NCBI GenBank assembly: GCA_026645935.1
Contig: JAPKMP010000011.1
Location: 62,001 to 126,000 of the forward strand
Reading direction: 5' to 3'
DNA: 64,000 bases
DNA from: Candidatus Villigracilaceae bacterium
GTDB lineage: Bacteria > Chloroflexota > Anaerolineae > Anaerolineales > Villigracilaceae
Part shown: piece after piece, positions 50,041-59,605 of the stretch
How positions within the stretch are numbered: the stretch's first letter is position 1
Layout: each line of letters starts with the position of its first letter
The notes under the pieces: generated by a model
Seen by the model: only the letters and a program-made list of their open reading frames with translations
Database searches by the model: none
What the model was told of the DNA's origin: nothing
Program-made: the position numbers and the translations under genes

Positions 50041-50075
50041 TTTACCTCCAGTGGTAAGTGATTTTGTTTACGCAT

Positions 50076-50137
50076 CCACTTTATCAATCGACTGTGTAGG
50101 AATCATGGATGCTCGCGACAGGGATTGTGGAGGTTGC
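50076..50137 (-). promoter_or_regulatory. 62-bp element upstream of the two-component operon, shared with the rhodanese gene
   Basis: Read on the minus strand toward the gene at 50040, it holds heptamers CCACAAT, CCATGAT and ACACAGT at offsets 2, 24 and 35, all multiples of 11 apart. TAAAGT follows as a possible -10 with no good -35. About three quarters of the 62 positions match 57136-57197 without gaps. That phasing is what an OmpR-family regulator would bind, and the regulator encoded in this operon is the natural candidate. Confidence 0.55.
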
Positions 50138-50204
50138 ATATGAGGAGTGTTGGATTTTCAAAGGAGCGATGCGAGTTTTTTCGTAAGTTCTCGTCGGGAC
50201 TTTA

Positions 50205-50837
50205 TTACTGATCGGTCATCGCCAACCGCAATCCGAGGCCGATAAGAATGCTCCCTGCAAGTCTTTGCAGGAACCGCAAATAATTTGGACCACGCACCAG
50301 CCATCCTGCGATCGCCCCGGCTGAATAACCAACCGCCGTCAGAAAACAAAGCCCAAAGCAAGCAAAAGTCAACCCAAGGATTGTCATCTGCAATGACACC
50401 TGACTGCTTCCCTGATCCACAAATTGCGGCAGGAATGCCATGAAGAAAACGGCGATTTTGGGATTGAGGACATTCGACAATACGCCCTGCCAGAAAAGAG
50501 AGCGTGAACTTGCGCCTGCGGATGAGCCTTGAAGTCTGAAGATGCTGTTATCCTTCCAGGCTTTCACGCCAAGATAGATCAAGTAGATTGCGCCGAGATA
50601 TTTGACCATAAGAAAGACGAGCGCCGACGTCTGGAAAATTATCGTCAATCCGAATGCCGCGGCTGTCGTGTGGACCAGGATTCCACAAATAACACCAATT
50701 GCCGACACGACCCCGGCTCTACGCCCGTGAGTCGCTCCGCGGGTAATGACATACAACAAATCGGGACCCGGGGCTAGGATCAGTGCCCATGATACTCCGA
50801 CAAACAAGGCAAATTTGACCGGGTCAATTATCATCAA
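50205..50837 (-). CDS. LysE/RhtB-family amino-acid exporter
   Basis: A 210-residue inner-membrane translocator with six hydrophobic segments and the LysE signature near the start (WALILAPGPDLLYVITRGATHGRRAGV), followed by HTTAAAFGLT, YLGAIYLIYLGVKAW and VLNPKIAVFFMAFLPQFV. Members export basic or neutral amino acids such as lysine, homoserine or threonine, and the substrate here cannot be told. It is monocistronic or cotranscribed with the lipoprotein gene upstream (gap 31 bases). Confidence 0.92.
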   Translation of the reverse strand: MMIIDPVKFALFVGVSWALILAPGPDLLYVITRGATHGRRAGVVSAIGVICGILVHTTAAAFGLTIIFQTSALVFLMVKYLGAIYLIYLGVKAWKDNSIFRLQGSSAGASSRSLFWQGVLSNVLNPKIAVFFMAFLPQFVDQGSSQVSLQMTILGLTFACFGLCFLTAVGYSAGAIAGWLVRGPNYLRFLQRLAGSILIGLGLRLAMTDQ

Positions 50838-50868
50838 TTACCATTTCATAGAGATCAAAGTGGAGTCC

Positions 50869-51423
50869 CTACGGAGTTGTGGTCACAGAGACTGTGGGGA
50901 CACAGGTTGGCGGTGGACTTGGGGTCGGTGCAAGAAATGATAAACTATTATTTTCTTCCCGGCTCTCGACAACCTGATTGGTTGCATCCGCAGTTGCCTC
51001 ATATCGTCCGCTCGGTATGGTGCCCGCAAAATGCAGCTCAATCGATTGACCCGCCAGCAGCCCATTATGGACCTCCTGGAGACTACCATTCAACCCCACA
51101 AAGAAACTCCCGGCAGGAGCGGCGCCGGCATTATTAATGATTACCCGAATTCCATAAGGTCCATAATGTGTATCAGCGCTCAAACAGCTATTGTATTGCC
51201 TCCCTTCCAGTTCGAGGTACATAAACCTGATGATCAGATCAGGCTGTGGCGCGCGAGTTGATTCGGTTGTCGCCTGTGCCGATGTAGTGGAAGGTGGAGG
51301 CACCAAGGCTGTGGTATTCGAGGCCGGACTGATGTTCGGCATGCACGCTGCGAGTCCAAGAAGCGTCAATCCGAGGGCGACCAGGATACTAGAATTTCTC
51401 ATGCCCTTGCTTATGCCTTTCAT
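50869..51423 (-). CDS. CARDB-domain lipoprotein
   Basis: A 184-residue exported lipoprotein with lipobox LLGLAAC and a Ser/Thr/Pro linker. The domain at about 62-165 matches the CARDB type, an Ig-like adhesion module: PDLIIRFMYLEL, IRVIINNAGAAPAGSFFVGL, LLAGQSIELHF and the closing DATNQVVESREENN. A second start at 51402 (MRNSSILV) is possible. A low-complexity Pro/Thr tail ends the protein. It probably sits on the outer surface as a binding or adhesion module. Confidence 0.8.
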   Translation of the reverse strand: MKGISKGMRNSSILVALGLTLLGLAACMPNISPASNTTALVPPPSTTSAQATTESTRAPQPDLIIRFMYLELEGRQYNSCLSADTHYGPYGIRVIINNAGAAPAGSFFVGLNGSLQEVHNGLLAGQSIELHFAGTIPSGRYEATADATNQVVESREENNSLSFLAPTPSPPPTCVPTVSVTTTP

Positions 51424-51588
51424 CGCTCTTTTCTCTTGCAGGGAATACTTTGCGGGCTAACGATTTGCGTGCATAGGAGGGAGGGGCTTTGGAGCAAAAT
51501 AGTCTGAAGCCAAAAGATGCTTGATAATGGAGACGAATCTAGCAAATATACTGCACGGTTTACTCGGCGCTGTTATTTGAAATATTCA

Positions 51589-52359
51589 TTATGGCGTCAC
51601 AGGCGGCAATGTGCTTTGGATGGATTCCAAGTCTGAATCGGAAAAAGCAGTTACAAGCACATTACCTGGTTGCAAACCGTCTGATATCTGTTGAAGATCA
51701 AACGAAAGAGCCGCTCCGGACAATTGACCAGACTCTGTTTGCAATAAATAGATAAAGCGCAACGAGGCGGGTTTTGAAAAATCATATACAACACTTGAAG
51801 GAAGGTGAATACCTGTGAGTTGCCCTTGTGATATATATCCTTGACTTGCAGACGGTCCTTCACCAGTTCTCCAGCGAATATCTGGCTCGATTCCAAAGAA
51901 CACATTGATTAACCCGCTTTCGTGCGTTGCGTCGTACCGCCAATTATAGGATATTGCCAAACCGCCAATATCACTTTGGAAATATGCTTCAGAGGCTCCG
52001 GGTTGAAAAACCGAATCGCAAAACAGGAATAACTCAATGGTAAATTCTTTGCTTTGAATCAACCCGCCGCCGAGAGTATCTTTCACTGGGCGGATGACGG
52101 ATGATAGTTCAGGGTTAAACAATGAAGGCAATGAACCATTTGAAGCTACGCAACTTTCAGAAGAGATAACCAAGGGAATTTGTGAGGGACTTGATGGGAC
52201 AGTTTCAGTTGGTGCGATGACGGGAACGCCGGTTATAGTGGGGGCTGAGACCGATGCGGGAATTTCTGGTGGGGAAGTTGTCACAGGGGATTCAGTTTGG
52301 CAACTTGGAATTAAAATTGCCATTATGCATAATTTTGTCAGGATTTTGGTTAACTTCAT
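51589..52359 (-). CDS. Lipoprotein of unknown function
   Basis: A 256-residue secreted lipoprotein with signal MKLTKILTKLCIMAILIPSC and a Thr/Pro/Ser linker to about residue 65. The remaining domain is beta-rich with two cysteines (SESCVAS and LFCDSV) that could pair. It includes EFTIELFLFCDSVFQPGASE and LINVFFGIEPDIRW. I recognise no family. The gene is AT-rich and follows a 165-base gap without visible features. It may be part of a surface-protein accessory set with the CARDB gene. Confidence 0.65.
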   Translation of the reverse strand: MKLTKILTKLCIMAILIPSCQTESPVTTSPPEIPASVSAPTITGVPVIAPTETVPSSPSQIPLVISSESCVASNGSLPSLFNPELSSVIRPVKDTLGGGLIQSKEFTIELFLFCDSVFQPGASEAYFQSDIGGLAISYNWRYDATHESGLINVFFGIEPDIRWRTGEGPSASQGYISQGQLTGIHLPSSVVYDFSKPASLRFIYLLQTESGQLSGAALSFDLQQISDGLQPGNVLVTAFSDSDLESIQSTLPPVTP

Positions 52360-52482
52360 AGTTCTTCCTTTTTGAAGTATTAGATATGAACATCAGGCGC
52401 ATGATAAATAGATTACGCCGATGTTTGGAAGATCAACGTCTTATCGCATCGTTTTCAAAGTTGTTATCCCGTTTGTGCGATT

Positions 52483-53451
52483 TTATCCGACTGTGATCAC
52501 AACTTTTCCCCGGGCATGTTTGTCAATGACATGGCGCAAGGCTTGGGCGGTTTCATGGAGCGGATATTTTCGGTCGATGACCGGCGCAATGGCGCCATCT
52601 TTGAGGAGTTCAGCAAGAGAAGCCAAATCGTCAGGATTGAATTTTGCTACACCCATGCTTCCCAACCTCTTGCCGCCTTTTTGCGAGAATAATTTTCCGA
52701 AGACGATGGCTTGGAATAGCTGGATCAGATCGCCGCCCGCGCAGACATAGACACCCCGTGGTTTGAGCGCTCGCCGATATGCAAACAACGAGTGATAGCC
52801 GTTTAACCCCAGGATCAAGTCATATTGTCTGCCGCTTTTTGTGAAATCCTCGCTGGTGTAATCTATCGCGTGGTCGGCGCCCCATGAACGTGCCAGGTCA
52901 AGATTGCGGGTACTGCACACGGCGGTCACTTCCGCGCCGGAAGCATTAGCCATTTGAATAGCAAACATGCCAATCCCGCCGGAAGCGCCTTGAATCAAAA
53001 CCTGTTGACCGGCGCGAATTCCGCCTGCGTAGCGGATGCCCTGTAACGCCGTTATCGCCGCGATTGGCAAACATGCCGCTTCTGCATAGGAACGATTAGC
53101 GGGCTTCAAGGTCAGGTGAGCTTCGCGCGCCAGGGCGTACTCAGCGAAGGAGCCATGCGCGGCTCCGAACACTTCGTCGCCGGGATTGAAGCGCGTAACG
53201 TTTTCTCCCACCGCTTCGACGACCCCGGCGACATCGGTGCCGGTGGTTACGTCCTTGGGTTTTGACCAGCCTCCGCCAAAGAGACGTACCAAAATTGTAG
53301 GCATGGTAAATCCGCGCCAATCCTTTGCGTTGACCGATGCAGCATGAACTTTCACCAACACCTGTTGGTTCTTGGGGGTTGGTTTGGCGACTTCTTTGAG
53401 TCGAAGTGCAGCTTCAGGCGGTCCATACTTTTCATAGAGAATTGCTTTCAT
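52483..53451 (-). CDS. Zinc-independent alcohol dehydrogenase/quinone oxidoreductase family protein
   Basis: A 322-residue NAD(P)H-dependent MDR-superfamily enzyme. The GroES-like N-terminal domain (KAILYEKYGPPEAALRL, VLVKVHAASVNAKDWRG) and the nucleotide-binding domain (VLIQGASGGIGMFAIQMA) are clear. The structural zinc cysteines and the catalytic Cys/His set of true alcohol dehydrogenases are absent, pointing to the quinone-oxidoreductase branch. ATG 53451 is chosen over a longer frame to 53499. It is downstream of the XRE regulator gene and may be under its control. Confidence 0.88.
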   Translation of the reverse strand: MKAILYEKYGPPEAALRLKEVAKPTPKNQQVLVKVHAASVNAKDWRGFTMPTILVRLFGGGWSKPKDVTTGTDVAGVVEAVGENVTRFNPGDEVFGAAHGSFAEYALAREAHLTLKPANRSYAEAACLPIAAITALQGIRYAGGIRAGQQVLIQGASGGIGMFAIQMANASGAEVTAVCSTRNLDLARSWGADHAIDYTSEDFTKSGRQYDLILGLNGYHSLFAYRRALKPRGVYVCAGGDLIQLFQAIVFGKLFSQKGGKRLGSMGVAKFNPDDLASLAELLKDGAIAPVIDRKYPLHETAQALRHVIDKHARGKVVITVG

Positions 53452-53531
53452 CAGAACACCGTTTCTTGATTGAATTTTATTAGGTGGATTCGACCGCACG
53501 TTTTTGTCATTGTTCTGCTCTGGTTCGCCTT

Positions 53532-54116
53532 TTACCGCGCACCAAGAAGTTTGAAAGCAGGACCGTACCGAACTTCACCATGTTTGCGATAGCGATTGAT
53601 GTTCCACAAGATCTGAAAGAGATTGTAGGGATATAGGATTCCCATGGAAATCGCGTACCCATAAAAGATCTCCTGGTTGACTTTGCCCATGATAAGAATG
53701 AGCGCCAAACATGCCATGTATACCGAGAAGATAAGAATGCTCCAACTTGTTTGGAAATTAAGGATGGACTGTCCGACGTCATCCACATCGCGCACGCGAT
53801 TGCGGTTCGTGAGCCATATGATTAGTGGAATGATGATGCCGAGCAGTGGAAATGCTATGAAACCTAACTGGGTCAAATTCATGAGCACGACCAGATTCGC
53901 GTCCTCTTCCAGTTCCGAGTCGATCAATTCTTCCATCGGGACTTTTAAAGCTCCCGCCAGGCGTTTGAGGGTATCGCCGCGCGGGGAGGTTTGTCCGCTT
54001 TCGATCCTTTGAATGGTCCTCAAACTCAGTAGAGATGCACCTGCAAGGTCTTCCTGAGACATTCCCAGCCTGACCCTTTCCTCCATCACTCGTTTGCCAA
54101 TTTCATTTTGTGTCAT
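53532..54116 (-). CDS. XRE-family regulator with DUF4870-like membrane domain
   Basis: A 194-residue protein that joins an N-terminal helix-turn-helix (RVRLGMSQEDLAGASLLSLRTIQRIESG) to three or four transmembrane helices resembling DUF4870 (FPLLGIIIPLIIWLTNRN, DDVGQSILNFQTSWSI). The combination suggests a membrane-bound transcription factor. An inverted repeat lies over a likely -35 box upstream of the start, consistent with autoregulation. The start at 54116 has GGAGG a few bases before it. The membrane domain may sense its own packing or a ligand, which is unproven. Confidence 0.88.
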   Translation of the reverse strand: MTQNEIGKRVMEERVRLGMSQEDLAGASLLSLRTIQRIESGQTSPRGDTLKRLAGALKVPMEELIDSELEEDANLVVLMNLTQLGFIAFPLLGIIIPLIIWLTNRNRVRDVDDVGQSILNFQTSWSILIFSVYMACLALILIMGKVNQEIFYGYAISMGILYPYNLFQILWNINRYRKHGEVRYGPAFKLLGAR

Positions 54117-54169
54117 GCGAACCTCCGTTTCTGTTTTGGAATGTATCCTACCCGGACATTAATGGCGGT

Positions 54170-54201
54170 ACAACGTCAGTTGTATGACATTTTTGCGTCA
54201 T
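54170..54201 (-). promoter_or_regulatory. Promoter and probable XRE operator
   Basis: ACAACGTCAGTTGT (54170-54183) is an inverted repeat with arms ACAAC/GTTGT. Next to it, ATGAC (54184-54188) and GTCAT (54197-54201) form a second pair. On the minus strand TTGTAC followed by 17 bases and TAGGAT gives a plausible promoter for the XRE gene, whose -35 lies inside the first repeat. This is the usual geometry of XRE autorepression. Confidence 0.45.
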
Positions 54202-54341
54202 TTGTGTCGGGAGGTTGAATTCCGGTTGTGAAGGAGTTTATATTTCCTCGTGTTCAACCAGGTTAAGCGGGGTGGTTACTCACATGTTTCCTGAAATTTG
54301 GCAAACGTTATGGTTTGTTTTAAATGAATCCCGGGATCAAA

Positions 54342-54878
54342 TCACGCAGTTTCGAGTGCGCGTTTGTTCCATTCTTCAGCTTTTACACCTTTGATGAGAA
54401 GCCAGAGCGTCAACACGCTTTCTGCGAGGATGCCGGGCGCGAAGTTGAATGGAGAAATAAGACTCGATAGTGCTGGGAAGAGAAAAGTTAACCAGCCCAA
54501 CCCTCCGATCATCATCAACACACCCAAAAATCGCGGCAGGAATGTGGACTTGATGATGAGCCAGCCGATCAGCAGGCAATACACCCCGAAGAACACCAGT
54601 ATATTGGGGAGAAAGACTGGAATTGCAAGATATGGGCTAAACGCACTGATGATACAACCCGCCAAGCTGAACCCTGCTGCAACAAAGGAGAGGTTTTTGT
54701 TCACCGGCTTGAAAAGATAATAGAAGAGCACGGTCACTCCAATATAGCAAATTGTGGCAATGAAGTTCGATATATTTCTCCCATTGGCAAACATTAGCGC
54801 TGTCGCTCCGGTAATAATCGTACCCAGATAAAAAACAGCTGCCATTCTGGCTTGGATAATGATATTCTGAGTTGTCAT
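54342..54878 (-). CDS. DUF4386-like multi-pass membrane protein (third copy of a tandem set)
   Basis: A 178-residue membrane protein with about six transmembrane helices. MAAVFYLGTIITGATAL, AAGFSLAGCIISAFSPYLAI and MMIGGLGWLTFLFPALS match DUF4386, and the end LLIKGVKAEEWNK is shared with its upstream neighbour. The family has no known function. It follows the second copy by 14 bases and is likely cotranscribed with it. A lack of charged residues in the helices argues against a channel or a transporter. Confidence 0.8.
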   Translation of the reverse strand: MTTQNIIIQARMAAVFYLGTIITGATALMFANGRNISNFIATICYIGVTVLFYYLFKPVNKNLSFVAAGFSLAGCIISAFSPYLAIPVFLPNILVFFGVYCLLIGWLIIKSTFLPRFLGVLMMIGGLGWLTFLFPALSSLISPFNFAPGILAESVLTLWLLIKGVKAEEWNKRALETA

Positions 54879-54892
54879 TTGATTTCTCCTGA

Positions 54893-55606
54893 TTACGAAG
54901 CTTCACATGCGAGTTTGTTCCATTGATCCACGTTGACGCCCTTGAAGAGCAGCCAGAGTATTTGCGACATGCTTCCGATCAGCGCGACAAATAGTGCGTA
55001 AATTAGCAACTGGTTTCCAAGCGGCGGATACAGGTAGGTCAGCCACCCCAAACCTCCCAGGATCGATAATATCCCCAGCGCGCGAGGCAGGAAAGCGGAT
55101 CGAAAGATCAAAACACCGTTCACGAGCGTGGAAAATCCGAAGAATGGAAGTGCCATGCCAGCCGCCTGGTCATTCACCTCAAGCAAAAGGAGGGTTAACG
55201 CCTGCAGTTGATCTACATTAAAGGCGCTCAGGTAGTGCACATTTCCAAGGACGAGCAGGGGGGCGATGTAAAAGAGGCGGCTAAAGGTTTTGATGACGCA
55301 TCCCGCAAGACCAAAAACCAGTGCAAGCAGGGAAATGCTCCCGCTGACCGGTTTCAGCAAAACATACATAAATGCAGTCATGGCAATTTGAGAGATCATT
55401 TCAATGAGGTAGAGCGTAAAACCCAATCGAAACAGATTCTCTTGAGCCAAAATGTTGGCTGCCGTCATCGCGGCGTCATCAATCACGACGATCCTGCCGC
55501 TGATGAACAATTGGGCAAAGATTCCCGCGGCAATGACGATCAAATATAGAATTCCGACAGTCCGCGCATAAATTTGCGGTGATAATCCAGTGTATCTGTT
55601 AGTCAT
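54893..55606 (-). CDS. DUF4386-like multi-pass membrane protein (second copy)
   Basis: A 237-residue protein with six or seven transmembrane helices. ARTVGILYLIVIAAGIFAQ, VFGLAGCVIKTFSRLF and ILSILGGLGWLTYLYPPLG give the DUF4386 pattern, and WLLFKGVNVDQWNKLA closes it. ATG 55606 is preferred over one six codons upstream. It is the longest and most typical of the three adjacent paralogues. The neighbours suggest tandem duplication followed by divergence. Confidence 0.85.
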   Translation of the reverse strand: MTNRYTGLSPQIYARTVGILYLIVIAAGIFAQLFISGRIVVIDDAAMTAANILAQENLFRLGFTLYLIEMISQIAMTAFMYVLLKPVSGSISLLALVFGLAGCVIKTFSRLFYIAPLLVLGNVHYLSAFNVDQLQALTLLLLEVNDQAAGMALPFFGFSTLVNGVLIFRSAFLPRALGILSILGGLGWLTYLYPPLGNQLLIYALFVALIGSMSQILWLLFKGVNVDQWNKLACEAS

Positions 55607-55716
55607 TCCATTTTCTCTGGGCACTTATTGAGGATTTCGGAAACCCTAGAAAGGATTGGCGAAGAAATATTCAGCGTACGCAATTGGTATTAGTGGTTGC
55701 TCTCGCTGACTTTGAT

Positions 55717-56259
55717 TTACAGCGTGGATTGCGTCATTGTAGGACTCTGCCCCGTAGAAACCCCCTTGACCAGCATCCACAAGGCAACTGCCACCTCGAA
55801 GATCAGCATCGGCAGCCAGAGTATCCACGTGATCGATGAAGCCCAGCCTGTGCCGGCCAGTATTCCCACGAGTTGCAACGGCAGGATCACTGTCAGTAAA
55901 GCCGATGCGATTACACCCAGCCACGCCATCCAGGCGGGGATCAACCGTCCGCGCAAGAGGAGCCAGCAAAAGAAAAGACTGCCCAATGCAAAATAGATTT
56001 CACTTTCGCCATACCCAATGCCTTCCGCGATGCGGCATGTCAGTGCCAGCAATGCTAGGATGGGTCCCTGTCCACGTGTAATCTCATAAAGAGTCACTCC
56101 GAGCACAAAAGCCGAGAGCGTTTGCAGGAAGTACAACAATTCGACTCCCTGCGCTTCGCCGCCAAGCGAGAGGCTGGAAATCCCGGCTGCAATGTAGAAA
56201 AGAAAGGTGAATCCGGCGACCCTTGCAGAGGTCTGCTGTGAGGTTGTTTGGTTATTCAT
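55717..56259 (-). CDS. DUF4386-like multi-pass membrane protein (first copy, divergent)
   Basis: A 180-residue membrane protein. The N terminus SARVAGFTFLFYIAAGISS and the end LWMLVKGVSTGQ resemble the two downstream DUF4386 proteins, but it is shorter and has no full GLGWLTYL motif. GGGAGA lies eight bases before the ATG at 56259. The gene begins 32 bases after the rhodanese stop, so it belongs to the same transcript. It could be a redox- or stress-related membrane partner of the rhodanese, inferred from position only. Confidence 0.75.
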   Translation of the reverse strand: MNNQTTSQQTSARVAGFTFLFYIAAGISSLSLGGEAQGVELLYFLQTLSAFVLGVTLYEITRGQGPILALLALTCRIAEGIGYGESEIYFALGSLFFCWLLLRGRLIPAWMAWLGVIASALLTVILPLQLVGILAGTGWASSITWILWLPMLIFEVAVALWMLVKGVSTGQSPTMTQSTL

Positions 56260-56291
56260 GGTTTCAATCTCCCGTGAAGAATCGAGTTGGT

Positions 56292-57113
56292 CTATTGCAT
56301 CTTCCAAATTTCCCATTTCCCATTCCCTTCGACGGGCATTCCCTCGGCAAGCCATTCGTAAAGGGAGCCGTCGTACACGGCAACATTTTCGTGCCCCGTC
56401 ATCAGGTGCGCCGCGGCATTTACCGCCGCCGCGATCCCGCCGCCGCAGTAGGTGATGATGCGGTTGTATTTTGCCGTTTCTGCGATTCGAGTCGCAATCT
56501 GATCGACCGGCTGAAGATAATCCATGCCTTGAGTAAAATCCCCCTCCATTAAATCCATGCAGGAGAGATTGACCGAGCCGGGGATGCGCGCGCCTTCATA
56601 ACTGACCGGCGGAAGAACGTTCACTATGGCGATTTTCCCGTCATCGATGGATGCGGCGACCTCCTCTTTATCGGCAAACATCCCTCGCCGGATCGAACCC
56701 GCAAAAACCGACGGCTCATACTGATTGAGCGCCTGCTCCGTGCCACCCCCAGCCTTTATCCACCCGGTCAATCCGCCGTTGAGAACGCGGACATTGTTGT
56801 GCCCTGCGTACCGCAAGACCCACCAGGCTCGCATCGCGTAGGGGATCATCCCACAGGCATACACCACCACTTCCGAATCGTTGGAGATGCCCGCCTTGCC
56901 GATCGCTTCCACGAGCCGCGCTTCGGACAGGATCGTGCAGGTATGCGGACTATCCGGATCCGAAAATCGCTCGTGGTCGAAATAAACCGCGCCAGGGATG
57001 TGCCGCTGCAGGTACACATCGTCTGTGATGGTGGCGTCGAAGATGCGGAGATTCTTATCGCCGATCTTTTTCAGCAGTTCATCTGCTTCGATCAAAATAT
57101 CCTTGCGCTCCAT
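56292..57113 (-). CDS. Thiosulfate/3-mercaptopyruvate sulfurtransferase (tandem rhodanese)
   Basis: A 273-residue enzyme with two rhodanese domains. The inactive N-terminal domain has LRIFDATITDDVYLQRHIPG and VVVYACGMIPYAMRAWWVL. The active C-terminal domain has the catalytic cysteine in RIITYCGGGIAAAV. The loop CGGGIA differs from the CRKGVT of thiosulfate enzymes and is nearer to the CGSGVTA of mercaptopyruvate enzymes, so that branch is likelier. AAGGAGAAAAG precedes the ATG at 57113. The shared 62-bp element lies 23 bases upstream, suggesting control by the two-component system at 48-50 kb. Confidence 0.92.
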   Translation of the reverse strand: MERKDILIEADELLKKIGDKNLRIFDATITDDVYLQRHIPGAVYFDHERFSDPDSPHTCTILSEARLVEAIGKAGISNDSEVVVYACGMIPYAMRAWWVLRYAGHNNVRVLNGGLTGWIKAGGGTEQALNQYEPSVFAGSIRRGMFADKEEVAASIDDGKIAIVNVLPPVSYEGARIPGSVNLSCMDLMEGDFTQGMDYLQPVDQIATRIAETAKYNRIITYCGGGIAAAVNAAAHLMTGHENVAVYDGSLYEWLAEGMPVEGNGKWEIWKMQ

Positions 57114-57135
57114 GTGCTTTTCTCCTTTATGTGCC

Positions 57136-57197
57136 GCACTATAGCAATCCAATGTGGAGAAATTATGGATGTTCCAGCCAGAGATTGTGGAGACTGC
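57136..57197 (-). promoter_or_regulatory. 62-bp element upstream of the rhodanese gene, matching 50076-50137
   Basis: On the minus strand CCACAAT, CCATAAT and CCACATT occur at offsets 2, 24 and 35, all phased by 11 bases. TATAGT follows as a good -10, and the -35 position is poor, as expected of an activator-dependent promoter. The rest of the 301-base gap to trxB (57198-57414) holds no gene I can support. TACAAT near 57272 is a weak candidate -10 for trxB. Confidence 0.55.
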
Positions 57198-57414
57198 GGA
57201 GGTTGCGTTGGAGATGTATTAATGGCTCAACTCCTGCCGATGCCCTGTAACTTTTCACTCCTGTAAGCATCTGATACAATCCGGGCGGTAATAGAAGGCG
57301 ATTTGCCCTCGTCTCAAGAGTGGTTGTATTCCAAATCAGACAGATTGCGCGTAATTGGTGTTTGCTAAGACCAAATCGCTTCGCAATGTTTTGTGAAATT
57401 CTAACAGGTAAAAA

Positions 57415-58362
57415 ATGACGGATAACAGACATGTAAAAGTTTTGATCCTGGGGGCGGGACCGGCGGGGCTTTCAGCGGCGTTGTACGCCGCGCGGGCGGA
57501 ACTTGCCCCGGTCGTCCTCACCGGGATGCAATTGGGCGGCCAGGCGGCATTGACCCATACGATCGAAAACTATCCCGGGTTTCCGGAAGGCGTTGGCGGT
57601 GCGCAGTTGGGCGAACTCTTCCAGAAACAGGCGGAGCATTTTGGGGCAAGGGTCGAATTCGACATGGCGCACGAAGTGGATTTTTCCCACCGGCCGTATA
57701 AAGTCACTGCAGACAGCGGCGAGTACTTTGCCGAATCCATAATCATCACCACCGGCGCGAGCCCTGTGCATCTCAATGTTCCTGGTGAGGTGGAACTGAC
57801 CGGACGGGGCGTATCCTATTGCGCCACCTGCGACGGCTGGTTCTTCAAGGATAAAAAAGTTGTTGTCGTTGGCGGAGGCGATAGCGCATTCGAAGAAGGG
57901 CTCTTCATCACCCGTTATGCCTCCTCGGTCACGCTCATTCACCGGCGGGATGAATACCGCGCAGGGGCGATCCTGCAAAAGCGCGCCAAAGAGCATCCAA
58001 AAATGAACTTCATCATGAACACAGTCATCACTGAAGCGGTCGGTAGCGATAAACTTACCGCCCTCAAGCTCAAGAACGTTGTCACCGGCGAAGAAAGCAG
58101 CTTTGAAACCGACGGATTATTCATCTTCATCGGTCATACGCCCAACACGCAAATGTTCCAGGGCAAGCTCGAAATGAGCGACCTCGGCTACATCAAGGTC
58201 AACGACAAAATGGAAACCAACATCCCCGGCGTGTACGCGGCGGGCGAGGCGGCAGACCCGCACTTCAGACAGGTCGTCACATCGGCGGGGATGGGCGCGG
58301 CGGCGGCGATACAGGCGACGCGTTATCTCGAGTCGCAGGAAGCCGAATCCGTTCATGGTTAA
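57415..58362 (+). CDS. trxB: Thioredoxin reductase
   Basis: NADPH-dependent FAD enzyme that keeps thioredoxin reduced. The 315 residues have the FAD-binding GAGPAGLSAALYAARAEL, the redox pair CATC in VSYCATCDGWF, the NADPH site GGGDSAFEEGLF and the late FAD motif GVYAAGEAADP. Length matches the low-molecular-weight bacterial type. ATG 57415 begins right after GGTAAAAA with a weak ribosome site, and an alternative start at 57430 (MSVK-like) is not supported. It is followed by a strong terminator. Confidence 0.94.
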   Translation: MTDNRHVKVLILGAGPAGLSAALYAARAELAPVVLTGMQLGGQAALTHTIENYPGFPEGVGGAQLGELFQKQAEHFGARVEFDMAHEVDFSHRPYKVTADSGEYFAESIIITTGASPVHLNVPGEVELTGRGVSYCATCDGWFFKDKKVVVVGGGDSAFEEGLFITRYASSVTLIHRRDEYRAGAILQKRAKEHPKMNFIMNTVITEAVGSDKLTALKLKNVVTGEESSFETDGLFIFIGHTPNTQMFQGKLEMSDLGYIKVNDKMETNIPGVYAAGEAADPHFRQVVTSAGMGAAAAIQATRYLESQEAESVHG

Positions 58363-58453
58363 GAAGGAACCGGATGAAGTTCATCGCCTCATCCTACGGG
58401 ACAGTTGATCCCGTTCGGGACGCAGAATCCAACTCCCAAACTTTTCCCACCAA

Positions 58454-58482
58454 CAGGCTCGTCATCGACGGGTCTGTTTTTT
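58454..58482 (+). terminator. Intrinsic terminator of trxB
   Basis: CAGGCTCGTC (58454-58463) pairs with GACGGGTCTG (58467-58476) with two G-T pairs, followed by six T residues (58477-58482). Confidence 0.75.
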
Positions 58483-58488
58483 GACTAA

Positions 58489-59517
<1,029 letters not shown>

Positions 59518-59605
59518 TGCTGATGCGCCATCCGTAATTGGCAGGCGGGTGATAAGGGTCAACAGTTACGGATCGCGCTTCCCATAAATTTTCCAGGAGC
59601 CAGTC

